NCBI RefSeq assembly: GCF_017316185.1
Contig: NZ_JAFLVX010000011.1
Coordinates: 1 to 64,000, forward strand
Source of the DNA: Candidatus Vagococcus giribetii
GTDB taxonomy: Bacteria; Bacillota; Bacilli; Lactobacillales; Vagococcaceae
Length of the DNA: 64,000 nt
Direction of reading: 5' to 3'
The notes under the pieces: generated by a model
Database searches by the model: none
What the model saw: only the letters and a program-made list of their open reading frames with translations
What the model was told of the DNA's origin: nothing
Made by a program: the position numbers and the translations under genes
In this document: positions 8,958 through 19,400 of the stretch, piece after piece
How the letters are laid out: each line of letters starts with the position of its first letter
Numbering within the stretch: the first letter of the stretch is position 1

Positions 8958-9797
8958 CTAAAACGTTGTTTCATCAGGATTTAAAGCTGATCCGGCTTGA
9001 GAAGTCAAACCGTTAATTTTTTCCATATCAGCTTCTGTTAATTCAAAATCAAATACATCAAGATTTTCTTTGATTCTTGATTCTGTCACTGACTTAGGTA
9101 AAGGTAAGAAACCATGTTGTAATGACCATCTAATAACAACTTGTGCCACGGTTTTGTTATAACGTGCTGCTATTTCTTGTAACTCAGTTATTTCAAAAAT
9201 TCTTCCTGTGCCTAAAGGGCTATATGCTTCTAGTAAGATATCCTTTTTCTGACAATAAGCAACAATCTCTGGTTGACTATCGCTTGGGTTTAGAAAAATC
9301 TGATTGATTGCTGGTTTAATCTTAGCTGTTTTTAATAACTCATCTAAATGATGTGGATGGAAGTTTGACACGCCAATTGCTTTGACTTTACCTTCAGCAA
9401 CTGCCTCTTCCATGGCACGCCAACTTTCAGCATTTCCCTCCACATACGTTTCTCTAATCTCTAAAGGATTCGGCCAGTGAATTAAATACAAGTCCACATA
9501 ATCCAAGTCTAATTTTTTTAAAGACTCATCAATAGCAGCTTTAGCTTTTTCATATGAATGATTATTGTTCCATAATTTTGTTGTGATAAATAATTCCTCA
9601 CGGTTAATGCCACTTTTTTTAATGGCACGGCCAACACTTTCTTCATTACCATAAATAGCTGCTGTGTCAATATGGCGATAGCCTGCTTCTAAAGCATGTA
9701 ACACTGAACTCTCTGCCACATCTCCATCAGGTGTTTGCCATGTCCCAAACCCTATTTGAGGAATACTCATTCCATTGTTTAACTTGTAATTTAACAC
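8958..9797 (-). CDS. Aldo/keto reductase
   Basis: This 279-residue cytosolic protein has the aldo/keto reductase catalytic tetrad: D44, Y49 (DTAAIYG), K74 (ITTKLW) and H107 (LIHWPN). The later NADPH-binding stretch PLPKSVTESRIKENL is also typical. It probably reduces aldehydes or 2,5-diketogluconate-like substrates with NADPH; the physiological substrate is unknown. The start is GTG at 9795-9797, supported by AGGAGG eight bases upstream. The gene lies 20 bases after dacA and may be read through from it. Confidence 0.9.
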   Translation of the reverse strand: MLNYKLNNGMSIPQIGFGTWQTPDGDVAESSVLHALEAGYRHIDTAAIYGNEESVGRAIKKSGINREELFITTKLWNNNHSYEKAKAAIDESLKKLDLDYVDLYLIHWPNPLEIRETYVEGNAESWRAMEEAVAEGKVKAIGVSNFHPHHLDELLKTAKIKPAINQIFLNPSDSQPEIVAYCQKKDILLEAYSPLGTGRIFEITELQEIAARYNKTVAQVVIRWSLQHGFLPLPKSVTESRIKENLDVFDFELTEADMEKINGLTSQAGSALNPDETTF

Positions 9798-9817
9798 ATT
9801 AATCTCCTCCTTAATTA

Positions 9818-11254
9818 TTAATCGTTGTTTGTTATATCTTTTTGACTAGACATTCTCTTTTGACGCGCTTTTTTACGTCGGCTATTATCTCTTACTAAAA
9901 AAATGATTAATAACAAGATAATGAAAAGGATCGTTCCGACAATAATTAACAACCACTTAGTGATTGGATTAGATAAATCAATGGTATCTAAAAACTTGCC
10001 AGTGTCATCAGATATTATTTTTTCGATAGCATTTTTTTGTTCCTCATCATAAGTCACTTCCATTGGTGGAATCTTTTCAGATACACGAGGGATGACTGGT
10101 TTAACTTGAACCGTGTTTTTATCAGTTAACATGAATGCAGGTGTCTCACCTTTTTTAATCACATCAACAAAGGGCTCTTTTGTGATGATTTTTTTGCCAT
10201 CAACTTCATGTTCACCAGCTGGTAACACTTCTTTTACTTCAAAGTTTTTGAAGCCATAATCTAGCATGGCATTAGCAAAGGGATGACGCTTAAACTCACC
10301 TGTTTGATCTGCCCAATCACCTACACCAAATACAATCGCAATTAATCGTAAATCATCTCTTTTAGCCGTCATATCGATGTTAAAGGCTCCTGAAGGACTT
10401 GAACCAGTCTTCAACCCATCGACACCTTCATAGTAGTAATTCACATTAGGATCACGCTCGTCTGGCTCTGATCCTGGAACTGAATAATTATAAGTCGTAA
10501 AAGTTTCCTCGTAAGGTGTGCCTTTCATCGTTGTTACTTTAGGTGTTGAGGTATACTCTAATATTTGTGGGTAATTCTTTAATAAGTTATACGTAAAAAT
10601 TGAAAAATCTCGTGCTGTTGTTACATTCGAACCAGTCACACTTAGACTACTTGTATCTACGCCTTCTTGAGCATATAGCCCTTGAAAGGCTGAAATTTCG
10701 GCTCCTGTAGCATTGACTATTTTTGTGTTAGTCATGCCTAATTCTTGTGCTTTATCATTCATCATTTTCAAGAAAGTAACGGCATTTGGTTCTACTAATT
10801 CAGCTAACATCATCGTGGCTACATTAGATGATGGGACCAAAGCCATTGGAATTAAATCTCTAACTGGATACTCTACATCCGCTGTTATTTTGTTGTTACT
10901 AATTTCATAAATATTAGCCATTTGTGCATGGCGTGGTGTTGCTTTGATTTTTGTATCTAAATCAAACTTCCCTTGAGCCATTGCTTCATAGGTTAAATAA
11001 ATTGTCATTAATTTCATAATACTTGCTGGATTGTGTGCTTGATCTGGATTTTCCGACCATAATAATTTTCCTGTATTGGCATCAATCAACACAGCGGATT
11101 TTGGTTTATCAGACTCTACGACATGATAGCCAGATTCCTTAATCAAATCCATCATAGTTGGTTCGCCCTCAGCAAAAACAACTGGTGAAAAACTTCCAAA
11201 CATCATCATTACCATTGTAAAAACTGTCATAAAAATTAAGCTAAACTTTTTCAT
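9818..11254 (-). CDS. dacA: D-alanyl-D-alanine carboxypeptidase (low-molecular-weight PBP)
   Basis: This 478-residue protein has a signal peptide (about 1-28) and the three penicillin-binding motifs: S78-I-M-K81, S142-S-N144 and K282-T-G284. A C-terminal beta domain precedes a membrane helix (WLLIIVGTILFIILLL) and a basic tail. It trims terminal D-alanine from peptidoglycan pentapeptides on the outer membrane face. A true transmembrane helix with a cytoplasmic tail replaces the usual amphipathic anchor of DacA, so it could equally be called a DacC/PBP3-like carboxypeptidase. An extended -10 (TGGTATAGT, ending at 11295) precedes it on the minus strand. Confidence 0.9.
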   Translation of the reverse strand: MKKFSLIFMTVFTMVMMMFGSFSPVVFAEGEPTMMDLIKESGYHVVESDKPKSAVLIDANTGKLLWSENPDQAHNPASIMKLMTIYLTYEAMAQGKFDLDTKIKATPRHAQMANIYEISNNKITADVEYPVRDLIPMALVPSSNVATMMLAELVEPNAVTFLKMMNDKAQELGMTNTKIVNATGAEISAFQGLYAQEGVDTSSLSVTGSNVTTARDFSIFTYNLLKNYPQILEYTSTPKVTTMKGTPYEETFTTYNYSVPGSEPDERDPNVNYYYEGVDGLKTGSSPSGAFNIDMTAKRDDLRLIAIVFGVGDWADQTGEFKRHPFANAMLDYGFKNFEVKEVLPAGEHEVDGKKIITKEPFVDVIKKGETPAFMLTDKNTVQVKPVIPRVSEKIPPMEVTYDEEQKNAIEKIISDDTGKFLDTIDLSNPITKWLLIIVGTILFIILLLIIFLVRDNSRRKKARQKRMSSQKDITNND

Positions 11255-11420
11255 TCATAAACCCCTTTTATGTCATTAAAAAATCAATATCCTAACTATA
11301 CCAAAAAACAGAAGTAATTTGTAGGTTTATCTAAATAATCAGAAAATTTTAAGAAATCCATTTTCATCCCAATTCATGGTACACTAGACTAGGATTAACT
11401 AAGGGAAAGTAGGAAAACAT

Positions 11421-12203
11421 ATGACACAGTATTATGATCAACATCTCCATACACATCACTCTTTTGACTCCACTGAGTCTTTCGAAAATTACCTTAACAA
11501 AACAGATAAGCAACTAGTCTCTACTGAACATCTTGATTTCAAAAATCCAGCAGATGAGTTCAAGGATAGTATCCCTGTATTTCAAGTTTATAACGAAGAA
11601 ATTGCTCAATTAGAAGCTACGTTTGAACGCCCTATTTTAAGAGGTGTTGAAATTGGTTATGTCCCTAGCCAAGACAGTCAAATCAAAGATTTCGTCTCAG
11701 CATCTCCTTATGACGTTCTACTTTTGAGTACTCATCAAAATGGTGCCATTGATTTCATGGATCCGATTGTCAGAAAAATGGAGCAAAAACGATTAATCAC
11801 TGAATACTACGAACAAATGATTCAATCTGTTGAAAATATGTCTCACGCAAATATCTTAACTCATTTTGACTATGGCATGCGTCAATTAGATATCACAGCC
11901 GAAGAGTACCAAAAACTAGCCGAACCTCTACTCATCGAACTGTTCAAGAAGACGATTGATGCAGGTTTAGCTGTGGAATTAAACGCCAAAAGCTTTGTGA
12001 AATATGGCAATGGGCACTTATACCAATATGCGATTCCTTTGTATATTTCTCTAGGTGGTTCCTTATTTACTTTAGGATCAGATGCTCATGTGTCAGAAGA
12101 TTATGAATTAGGGTTTAATGAAATGGGCAGTCTATTAAAAGAAAATGGTGTGACTCAATTAGCAACGTTTAACAAACAACAACTTCAATTAGTTGATTTT
12201 TAA
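11421..12203 (+). CDS. PHP-domain phosphoesterase (histidinol-phosphatase family)
   Basis: The 260-residue protein carries PHP metal-binding motifs: HLHTHHSF at residues 7-14, STEHLDF, and GSDAHV near the C terminus. These match the HisJ/HisK-type histidinol-phosphate phosphatase family. Without his genes nearby the substrate is uncertain, and many Lactobacillales annotate this protein only as PHP-domain. Its ATG follows GGGAAAGTAGG by a suitable distance. It is a single gene divergent from dacA and convergent with the YdcF-like gene. Confidence 0.8.
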   Translation: MTQYYDQHLHTHHSFDSTESFENYLNKTDKQLVSTEHLDFKNPADEFKDSIPVFQVYNEEIAQLEATFERPILRGVEIGYVPSQDSQIKDFVSASPYDVLLLSTHQNGAIDFMDPIVRKMEQKRLITEYYEQMIQSVENMSHANILTHFDYGMRQLDITAEEYQKLAEPLLIELFKKTIDAGLAVELNAKSFVKYGNGHLYQYAIPLYISLGGSLFTLGSDAHVSEDYELGFNEMGSLLKENGVTQLATFNKQQLQLVDF

Positions 12204-12207
12204 CAAA

Positions 12208-12247
12208 AAACAGACCTTCCTTCATTTAGGAAGATCTGTTTTTTTAT
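12208..12247. terminator. Bidirectional terminator between PHP gene and YdcF-like gene
   Basis: CAGACCTTCC (12211-12220) pairs with GGAAGATCTG (12229-12238), with one mismatch that is G-U on the minus strand. A and T runs flank both sides. It serves the two convergent genes. Confidence 0.8.
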
Positions 12248-13308
12248 ACATTCATGATTAAAAATTGTAAAACACCTAATAATAATACACCTGATAAGAC
12301 AATACCAAAGAACCACATATGACGTTTTTTAGTTATTGCTAAGTAGCCAATATATTCACGAATAAAGGCAGTAGGTAAATAATACGCCTTTGTTTTCGAA
12401 CCTATTCCCCTTGCAAATATACCTAATTTACTAGCCAACTTGCCTGCTCTTAAGACATGGTAATTATTAGAGGCAATTACGATATTTTTTTTGTTTAAAT
12501 TTTTAATGTTATCTTTTTGATAAATAATCGTTTCAGAAAATTGTAAATTTTCCTTCGTATTCGTTGATTTTTCTTCTAGGTAAACATTACCTAGTTCATA
12601 TCCTTTTTCTAGCAAATAATTATGCATGGCTTTTGATTCTGATATTTTTTCATCTGGACCCTGTCCACCTGAAAGAATAATCGTTGGCTCATGATTTTTT
12701 CGTTTCTTTTGCTTGTTAAATAGTTTAACAGCCACGTCAATACGACTTGCTAAAAGTGGTGTTACTCTTTCCCCATCAATTAATCCTGCACCTAGGACAA
12801 TAATATAATCAACTTTCCCAAAAAATGGGTAATGATTGTATAAAATAGATGTCACAAGATAAAAGAAAAACGTCCCAATTGTATAAGCAAAACAAGTCGT
12901 GATGAAAAAGGAAAGTAGACTCAACCATGGATTACCAACATAATATGCAAATATTAAAAGGAGTACTTGAAAGAGTACAAGGCCAACTGCCACAATTACT
13001 GGTAATAAATTAGCTATAGAAAAGCCCTCTCTTTTAAGTAATATGCCTTCATTCCAAAATAATGCAATCACTCCAGTTAACATACCAAACAAACCAACTA
13101 GAGCTACAACTATGACGACTGGTAAAGCAATAATACTAGCTATTTGCTGATTTACCTTCTCAATCTGAAGGATTAACGTCAGATAAAGGGAACCTGTTAA
13201 AGCCATAAAGAAAAATCCTGTCCACAGACTTGTTGGACGAAAAAAGATAAAATAAGAAAAACAAATCAGTGGAATCAGGATCATTATAATAAACCAAGTT
13301 AATCCCAA
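12244..13308 (-). CDS. YdcF/SanA/ElyC-type membrane protein (DUF218)
   Basis: This 354-residue protein has about five hydrophobic helices in its first 170 residues. The DUF218 domain then opens with VDYIIVLGAGLIDGERVTPLLASR, followed by IILSGGQGPDE and a final membrane helix near the C terminus. DUF218 proteins are linked to envelope integrity and have a Rossmann-like fold with conserved polar residues; no reaction is established for this subgroup. The start is TTG at 13306-13308 with AGGAGG nine bases upstream. It appears to be a single gene. Confidence 0.8.
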   Translation of the reverse strand: MGLTWFIIMILIPLICFSYFIFFRPTSLWTGFFFMALTGSLYLTLILQIEKVNQQIASIIALPVVIVVALVGLFGMLTGVIALFWNEGILLKREGFSIANLLPVIVAVGLVLFQVLLLIFAYYVGNPWLSLLSFFITTCFAYTIGTFFFYLVTSILYNHYPFFGKVDYIIVLGAGLIDGERVTPLLASRIDVAVKLFNKQKKRKNHEPTIILSGGQGPDEKISESKAMHNYLLEKGYELGNVYLEEKSTNTKENLQFSETIIYQKDNIKNLNKKNIVIASNNYHVLRAGKLASKLGIFARGIGSKTKAYYLPTAFIREYIGYLAITKKRHMWFFGIVLSGVLLLGVLQFLIMNV

Positions 13309-13387
13309 CTTTCGTAGCCTCCTTTTCTATAATTTTATAACACTATTCTATCATAGTTGAAGATTAAAAAGAGCGTTAGAAAACAAA

Positions 13388-14782
13388 TTATCTTATTGGT
13401 TGTCCCTTTTTTATTTCTAAAATATGATCACAACATAAACTTAAAAATTCTTTATCATGAGACACTATTAAAAGGATCACTCGAAATTCTTTTAACTTTA
13501 ACATCATGTGACTCACTTCAATCATGTGTTTTAAATCTAATCCACTTGTTGGCTCATCTAATATTAAAATTTCTTTACCAGAAAGAACCGCTGAAGCAAT
13601 GGCCACTCGTTGTTTTTGACCTCCAGATAAGGTTTGAGGATGGCGATCTAACAACTCCCTTAGATCTAATAAATCTAATACTTCTTCATAGATATCTAAT
13701 CGTTTAGCTTTCGCCGTGATTTCTTTTTCTACTGATTCAAAAAACAATTGTAAGTTGACATCTTGCATCACCATAAAGCTTTTTTTGATTAAGTCTTTAG
13801 GTGATTGCTTCTTACCATTAAAGACTATTTCCCCTGCTTGAGGTTTTAAAAGACCTGTCATAAGTTGAGAAAAAGTCGTCTTTCCTGCACCATTTTCTCC
13901 AATGATCCCTGTAATGGTCTGTGGTGAAAAATGTGCCTTTTCAACTGTAACACCTTCACTATTTTTGTAATGAAAAGACAGATTGCGACACGTTAATCCT
14001 TGTGTTTCATCAATGAATAAACTTGCTTGTTGCTCTACATCAAGAGTGGGTTTCTTTAATGATCTCAATCCGCGATTTTTGACCTCTTTAGCAGAAATCC
14101 CTTCAACTTGTTCCTTTGTAAAGTCATGGATGATACGCCCATTCTTCATAAAAATAAACCTATCTGCTAATGGTAGCAGATAATACAAGCGGTGTTCGGC
14201 AACAACAATTGTATGACCTTCTTCTTTTAAATACTCTAGATAACGCTGAATTAACTCAATATGTGTTTCATCTAAGTTACTTGAAGGTTCATCTAGTAAA
14301 AATAACTCATGAGGCATAGTAGATGACGAAGCAAAGGCAATCCGTTGCTTCTCTCCACCTGATAATTCATGCATACTTTTTTCTAAATAACCTCTCAGAT
14401 CAAACAGACGAACAACCTCTTGAATCGTTCGCTCCATCTCTTCTCTATTTATACCATAATTTTCCATTTCAAAGCCTAATTCAGAATAAACGTCATTCAT
14501 AAAAAATTGGGTTTTAGGATTTTGAAAAACAACACCAATTTGCTTCACATAATCACTAAAATTCTCTGTTGGTAGCTCATGATCAAGTACTTGGAACTCA
14601 CCACTTAACTGACCTTCATATAACTCAGGAACCAAACTATTTAGGACACGAATTAAAGAAGACTTACCACAACCACTTGGCCCACAAATAACCACGAACT
14701 CGCCATTACTAACAGTTAAATCAAGTTCTTTTAACACCTCAGTTTGCCCGTAATGAAGACTACCCTTTTTTATGTTAATCAT
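13388..14782 (-). CDS. ECF transporter ATPase, two ATP-binding domains fused
   Basis: The start is set at the ATG at 14782 (464 aa), whose first base overlaps the stop of the T-component gene (TAATG) and which has GGGGGTG eight bases upstream. Two ABC ATPase domains follow each other. The first has GPSGCGKSS, LSGGEKQR and LLDEPSSNLD. The second has GENGAGKTT, LSGGQKQR and LILDEPTSGLD. Both are complete, so the single chain should replace the usual EcfA1/EcfA2 pair. It powers uptake through the neighbouring T and S subunits. No clear terminator follows. Confidence 0.92.
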   Translation of the reverse strand: MINIKKGSLHYGQTEVLKELDLTVSNGEFVVICGPSGCGKSSLIRVLNSLVPELYEGQLSGEFQVLDHELPTENFSDYVKQIGVVFQNPKTQFFMNDVYSELGFEMENYGINREEMERTIQEVVRLFDLRGYLEKSMHELSGGEKQRIAFASSSTMPHELFLLDEPSSNLDETHIELIQRYLEYLKEEGHTIVVAEHRLYYLLPLADRFIFMKNGRIIHDFTKEQVEGISAKEVKNRGLRSLKKPTLDVEQQASLFIDETQGLTCRNLSFHYKNSEGVTVEKAHFSPQTITGIIGENGAGKTTFSQLMTGLLKPQAGEIVFNGKKQSPKDLIKKSFMVMQDVNLQLFFESVEKEITAKAKRLDIYEEVLDLLDLRELLDRHPQTLSGGQKQRVAIASAVLSGKEILILDEPTSGLDLKHMIEVSHMMLKLKEFRVILLIVSHDKEFLSLCCDHILEIKKGQPIR

Positions 14783-15477
14783 TAAATAAGCACCCCCATT
14801 ACAATAAAACCACTTAAACAAAGAACTAAACACCAATCTCTAGCTGAAAATGTAATCTCATACAAACTAGTTCCTTGACTCTCATTTCCGAGACCTCTAA
14901 CAAGAGATGCCGCTGACAACTCAACTGCAGTGTTTTCAACTGAGACTAAAATCGGCACAATAATATACTCTAAAGTCAAAATCGGATGCCTAACCAAGTC
15001 CCATGAATTAAGTCCAATCCCTCTAAACTTCATAGCTCGTCTAATTTCTTTAAAATCTTGAATCAAGACAGGAAAAAAGCGGCACACAACGGCAAAAGGA
15101 ATAATGACAACAGCAGGTAACTTCATCTTTTTCATCGCTGCAATCCATTCGCTCATTTTAGTATTTGTCATAGCAAAGGTCCCACTCATAATAGGTGGAA
15201 TCAATAAACGATTAGCTACTAAGACAAAAGAGACCAACGCACTAAATGGTCCTGTTATTTCTTGAAAAAAGAATCTCTCAATTACAAACATTCCCACATA
15301 AATACCACTTAATACTAACCCTTTTTTTAGCCCTCCAACTAACCCTAACAGAAACAATAAAAACAACACAAAAAAAGTTTCAATAAGCGGATTGACTCTT
15401 AGCATTAAAAGAAAACTAGCACACAAAATTGTGGCTAGTTTACTCCTTGGATCAAAGGTTATATATTGTTTTTTCAT
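14782..15477 (-). CDS. ECF transporter transmembrane T component
   Basis: I choose the ATG at 15477 (231 aa; MKKQYITFDPRSKLA), where AGGTG overlaps the end of the S-component gene; an upstream in-frame start lacks support. It has about five membrane helices and the EcfT coupling motifs with small residues, here FRGIGLNSWD and SAASLVRGLG near the C terminus, which contact the ATPases. It is the scaffold of an energy-coupling-factor importer. It lies 4 bases after the S gene and overlaps the ATPase gene by one base. Confidence 0.88.
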   Translation of the reverse strand: MKKQYITFDPRSKLATILCASFLLMLRVNPLIETFFVLFLLFLLGLVGGLKKGLVLSGIYVGMFVIERFFFQEITGPFSALVSFVLVANRLLIPPIMSGTFAMTNTKMSEWIAAMKKMKLPAVVIIPFAVVCRFFPVLIQDFKEIRRAMKFRGIGLNSWDLVRHPILTLEYIIVPILVSVENTAVELSAASLVRGLGNESQGTSLYEITFSARDWCLVLCLSGFIVMGVLI

Positions 15478-15481
15478 ACAC

Positions 15482-16075
15482 TTACACCTGATTAGACTTC
15501 TTAGCAAAGTGTTTATTATAAATTTTTTGGCCGATCATTAAACCGATGATACTAAATAAAATCGTTAAGCCCATTGAAACAAAGAAAGATACTGTTGAAA
15601 TAGGTTCAAAAACACTATTAATATACGTCATGTCTTTTCCTCGGCTCAATAAAGAGTCAATATAAGCCTCTTTCATAAACCATAATGGAAGAATCGGACC
15701 AGTTAGCCCAAAACTAAATAACGTATAACTTAAGTAAACTCTCACTTTCTCATTAATATTGGTTTTTGTTTGAACCCAGTCACCTAATAAAGGAAATAAT
15801 AAACTCGGGACAAAAGCTAACGGGAAATAACCAAAAATTAAAAAGAAAATCGCCATAATTGAACCAACTATTGTAATCGCACCGAATTTTGGTACGCGAT
15901 TAATAACCATTAAATACACCACACCAGATAATAAAGCTGATAAACCTGGAATTAATAGGGAATTCAATGTTGGAATGGTAAATCTTAAAATCAACGTTGC
16001 TAGAAAAACAACGAAAAAGTAAACAGTGGCATACACCCCTGATGAGATCAAATCTTGAATTTTTAAACCTTTCAT
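15482..16075 (-). CDS. ECF substrate-binding S component, MptD/Trep_Strep type
   Basis: This 197-residue protein has about six hydrophobic segments and begins MKGLKIQDLISSGVYATVYF, which I recognise as the MptD/Trep_Strep family of putative S components. These bind an unidentified small molecule in the membrane. It heads a three-gene operon (S, T, fused ATPase), so this is a dedicated group I ECF system. AAGGAGAG lies six bases before the ATG. No vitamin-biosynthesis neighbour or recognised riboswitch indicates the ligand. Confidence 0.85.
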   Translation of the reverse strand: MKGLKIQDLISSGVYATVYFFVVFLATLILRFTIPTLNSLLIPGLSALLSGVVYLMVINRVPKFGAITIVGSIMAIFFLIFGYFPLAFVPSLLFPLLGDWVQTKTNINEKVRVYLSYTLFSFGLTGPILPLWFMKEAYIDSLLSRGKDMTYINSVFEPISTVSFFVSMGLTILFSIIGLMIGQKIYNKHFAKKSNQV

Positions 16076-16132
16076 GAAGACTCTCCTTAATTATTAAATT
16101 GACATCTTTGTCGAAAGTTAAACGACTCACAT

Positions 16133-16141
16133 AGTATAACA
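16133..16141 (-). promoter_or_regulatory. Extended -10 promoter for the ECF operon
   Basis: On the minus strand TGTTATACT (TG-N-TATACT) lies about 58 bases before the S-component start. No good -35 hexamer is visible at the normal distance, as is common for extended -10 promoters. Confidence 0.5.
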
Positions 16142-16162
16142 TAATTTTTATCATCGTAGTTT

Positions 16163-16249
16163 AACAAAAAAAGAATAAGATTTTCATCTTACTCTTTCTT
16201 CGCGTTTAGAAAAGTTGTCTCAAGTAACTCTCTAAATCAATAACTATTC
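16163..16249 (-). ncRNA. Candidate small RNA between the nucleotidase and ECF genes
   Basis: On the minus strand ATGACA (16279-16284) and TACGAT (16256-16261) are 17 bases apart, giving a predicted start near 16249. A strong terminator follows at 16165-16195. No open reading frame with a ribosome site was seen between them. The element sits after the terminator of the large surface gene and before the ECF promoter, so the second terminator has no other evident transcript to end. Length would be about 85 nt. Confidence 0.35.
16165..16195 (-). terminator. Rho-independent terminator upstream of the ECF operon
   Basis: AGAATAAGAT (16172-16181) pairs with ATCTTACTCT (16186-16195) around a TTTC loop. 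The single mismatch is G-U on the minus strand, and seven T residues follow on that strand. Confidence 0.7.
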
Positions 16250-16372
16250 CTATTTATCGTACCCTAACTTCACTCATTTGTCATCTCTTTATTTAAAAAT
16301 AGGTTAAAGTTTTAGAAAGCCCTTTTTTAGCTCTCCTTTTAGACTCATTGACTCAAAAAAGAGAAAAAGAAT

Positions 16373-16398
16373 AGAGGCTGACACATTAGTCAACCTCT
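16373..16398 (-). terminator. Terminator of the large nucleotidase gene
   Basis: AGAGGCTGAC (16373-16382) pairs with GTCAACCTCT (16389-16398), the one mismatch being G-U on the minus strand. A T-rich tract follows on that strand. It lies 13 bases after the stop at 16411. Confidence 0.75.
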
Positions 16399-16410
16399 TT
16401 CTTTACTTCA

Positions 16411-19400
16411 TTAAGCTACATCTTTATCTTTGCGTCTTAACCAAATATAAGCACCAGATAAACTCAAGAATGCTACACCAATAAAGGCCACATTACTTGA
16501 TACTTCACCTGTCTTAGGTAAGATAGAATCTTTCTTACCACCTTGAGAACCTTTACCAGAATCATCTTTACCTTTTCCTGGGTCTGCTTTACGAAGTTTC
16601 AATTGTTTGATTGCTCCTTCTAAAGCATCTTCAGCTTTTTCAAGAGTTTCTTCTGAGATAGCTTGATTCACATCCGCTGCTTTATCAAGTAATTCTTCGG
16701 CAGCTCGAAGCTCTTTCATAAATACTTTCCAACTTTCAGGTGTGTAATCTGCTTCTTTCAATCGACTAGCCTCTTCTACTAAAGCCATCAGTGACTCTAT
16801 TGAAATCAACGTTTCTTTAGCAGCTTTATTTAACTCTATTAAAGCTTCAGCAGCAACGTCTTCATCTTCTTCAAGTAACGCATCAGCTGCTTTTTCTAAA
16901 GCCGGTTCAAATTTAGACCAGCTATGCGCTGTGTAGAATCCTTCATCAAAGTAATAACCTAAAATAGCTTCTGCTAGTTTTAACTGATTATCATTTGGTT
17001 CAATAACTTCTCTAGGAAGCAAGTTATTAACAGCTTCAAGTAACTTAGTATTAGCAGCTTCTGCTAGAGCTTCATCTTTTTTAGTTAATGTAGTTTCTGC
17101 TTCAACTAACGCTTTTTCCACTTCTAACCAAGTAGCTACTGTGTAGTCATCTGGGTTTAAGCCTTTAACCATAGCGATTGTTTCTCTTAAGATATCTTGA
17201 TGAGTCGTATCTACTTTTTCACTAGGAACAATACGTCCATATGGGAAAGGTTCTGCGTAGTCATTTAAGTTGTATTTAGCAGCTTTCAATGACATAACGC
17301 GTGAAGTTGGTTTCACATTAATATCTTGTAAGAATTGAGTGAAAATAACATCCATAGATGGTCCTTCTTCACGTTTACCACCTAACATCGTGTAACCATC
17401 ACCACCAGCAGCAAGGAAATCATTTGTCGCTAGTTTATAGACTTTATCGTCTTGTAATAATTCAAATTGACCTGTTTGACGGTTTCTAATTTCAATTTTC
17501 CAAACTCTGTTTCCTTTAATTTGGTCTTCTGGTTTATTACCAGCACCTTGTTCGTAAGGATTGAAACTCACCTTAACAGAATCAGACACTTGAAGGAAAC
17601 CACCATTTTTACCAAGTACTGGCATCTTAGTTGTTTCATCAATAATCGGTTGACCGTCTTTGTCTTTTTGGACTTCTGAACGTAAAGAGTACTCAAACAT
17701 CTCTTTAATCTGCGCACCTGTCACATCGATTTGAGCAATCGTATTACCAAATGGCAACACAGCTAGTACATCACCTTTTGTCACAGGACCTTTATTGATA
17801 CTCACACGAATACCACCACCATTAATAACAGCTAAATCTGTTTGACCATCTTTGAAGCCTGTTTGACCATAGTCATATAGAGAATCAGCAATTAAGTTTC
17901 CTAAGTTAGTTTCTCTTGTACGACCATAAGCACCGTCTCCTTCAAGATAAACTGGGTTATCTTCAAGGACCATTTGACTCATTTCTTCTTTAAAACGTGC
18001 CGCTGTTTCATCAACGATTTGTTTAACGTCTGGGTTTTCTGTTACTTCAGCAAACTCCGAAGCAGGTACTAAACGAGCGTTGAAGGTTGGTGTATCACCT
18101 TTATAAGTGACATCAATCATCCCTACATTGTTTAGATAGTTACCTGTTTGAGCAAGTAATACATTACCAAATTGTTGGCCTTCTCTTAACGCACTATGTG
18201 AATGCCCATCAATCACGATAATTTTTTCTGTTGGAAACTCTTCTGATAATGACTTAGCTAATGTATCGCCACGCCATTCTTCAGGAGTTGTTTTATCAAT
18301 TCCTAAATGTGTCACAAAAATAAAGGCATCTGCTTGGCCTTGCAGTTCATTGATAGTTGCTTTTGCGACTGGAATTGGTTCTTCAAATGTCACACCTTCT
18401 ACATTTTTCGGATGTGTTTTGAAGGCTGTTTCTGGTGTAGATAAACCAATAACAGCAAATTTTTTGCCTTCTTTTTCAATAATGTCATATGGTTTGAATG
18501 AATGTGTGCCGTCTTTGTACACATTTGCTGCTACCATTGGCAAGACATTTTTAAATTGCATTGCTTGGTCATAACCAAAATCAAATTCATGGTTACCAGC
18601 TGCTACAGCATCATAAGGAAGTAAACTCATAGCTCGTGCCATATCCATTCCTTCACTAAAGTTAGAAATTGCTAAACCTTGTAGTGAGTCACCACCATCT
18701 AACATAAGTGTTGGTTTTTTCTCATCTTTAAAAGTTTTTAGTTTTGCCATACCAATCGATTTATCTTTTTCATATTGTAAACGTCCATGCATGTCATTTG
18801 TATGCATAATAGTGAAGCTGAATTCGTCTTCTGTCGCTGTTGATAATTTTGAGATAATTCTTGTGTAAGGTAATTCTTTTTCGTATGAAGCAAATTGACT
18901 CTCAGAAAGACCTGTTAAATAAGTCATAAAGACCTCATCCATTGATGGCCCTTCTTCTACTGGCTTGCCTACTAACATACTATAGCCGTCTCCACCAGCT
19001 GCTAAAAAGTCATTCGTTGCCATGTTGTAAGTGACATCATCTTTTCTAGGTACCTCAACAAAGTTACCTGACTTATCTTTAATCTTAATGCTTGTCACAC
19101 GTTTTCCTGGAATATTCTTTTCAGTATCAGCTCCTTGCAGATTTGAATCATAAGTTACTTGAATCGAGTCTGATACTTGTAAAAAGCCTCCGTTAGCACC
19201 CAATTTTGGTACGCCATTATCATCTAAAACAGGTTGGCCATCTTCACCTAGCACATGAATTGAGCGCAGTGAGTGTTCAAACATGGCAAAAATTTCATTT
19301 CCTGTTACTTTAACTTGGGATACTGTGTTACCAAATGGCATAACACCAACAATATCACCTTTAGTCACTTTACCAGGTTTAATCGATTGTCTCATTCCCC

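Larger units (their letters stand above)
16076..16410. other. Intergenic stretch between the S component and the nucleotidase gene
   Basis: This 335-base stretch holds, reading on the minus strand, the nucleotidase terminator (16373-16398), a candidate promoter (16256-16284), a second terminator (16165-16195) and the ECF promoter. I saw no supported protein gene and no recognisable riboswitch fold. Confidence 0.6.
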
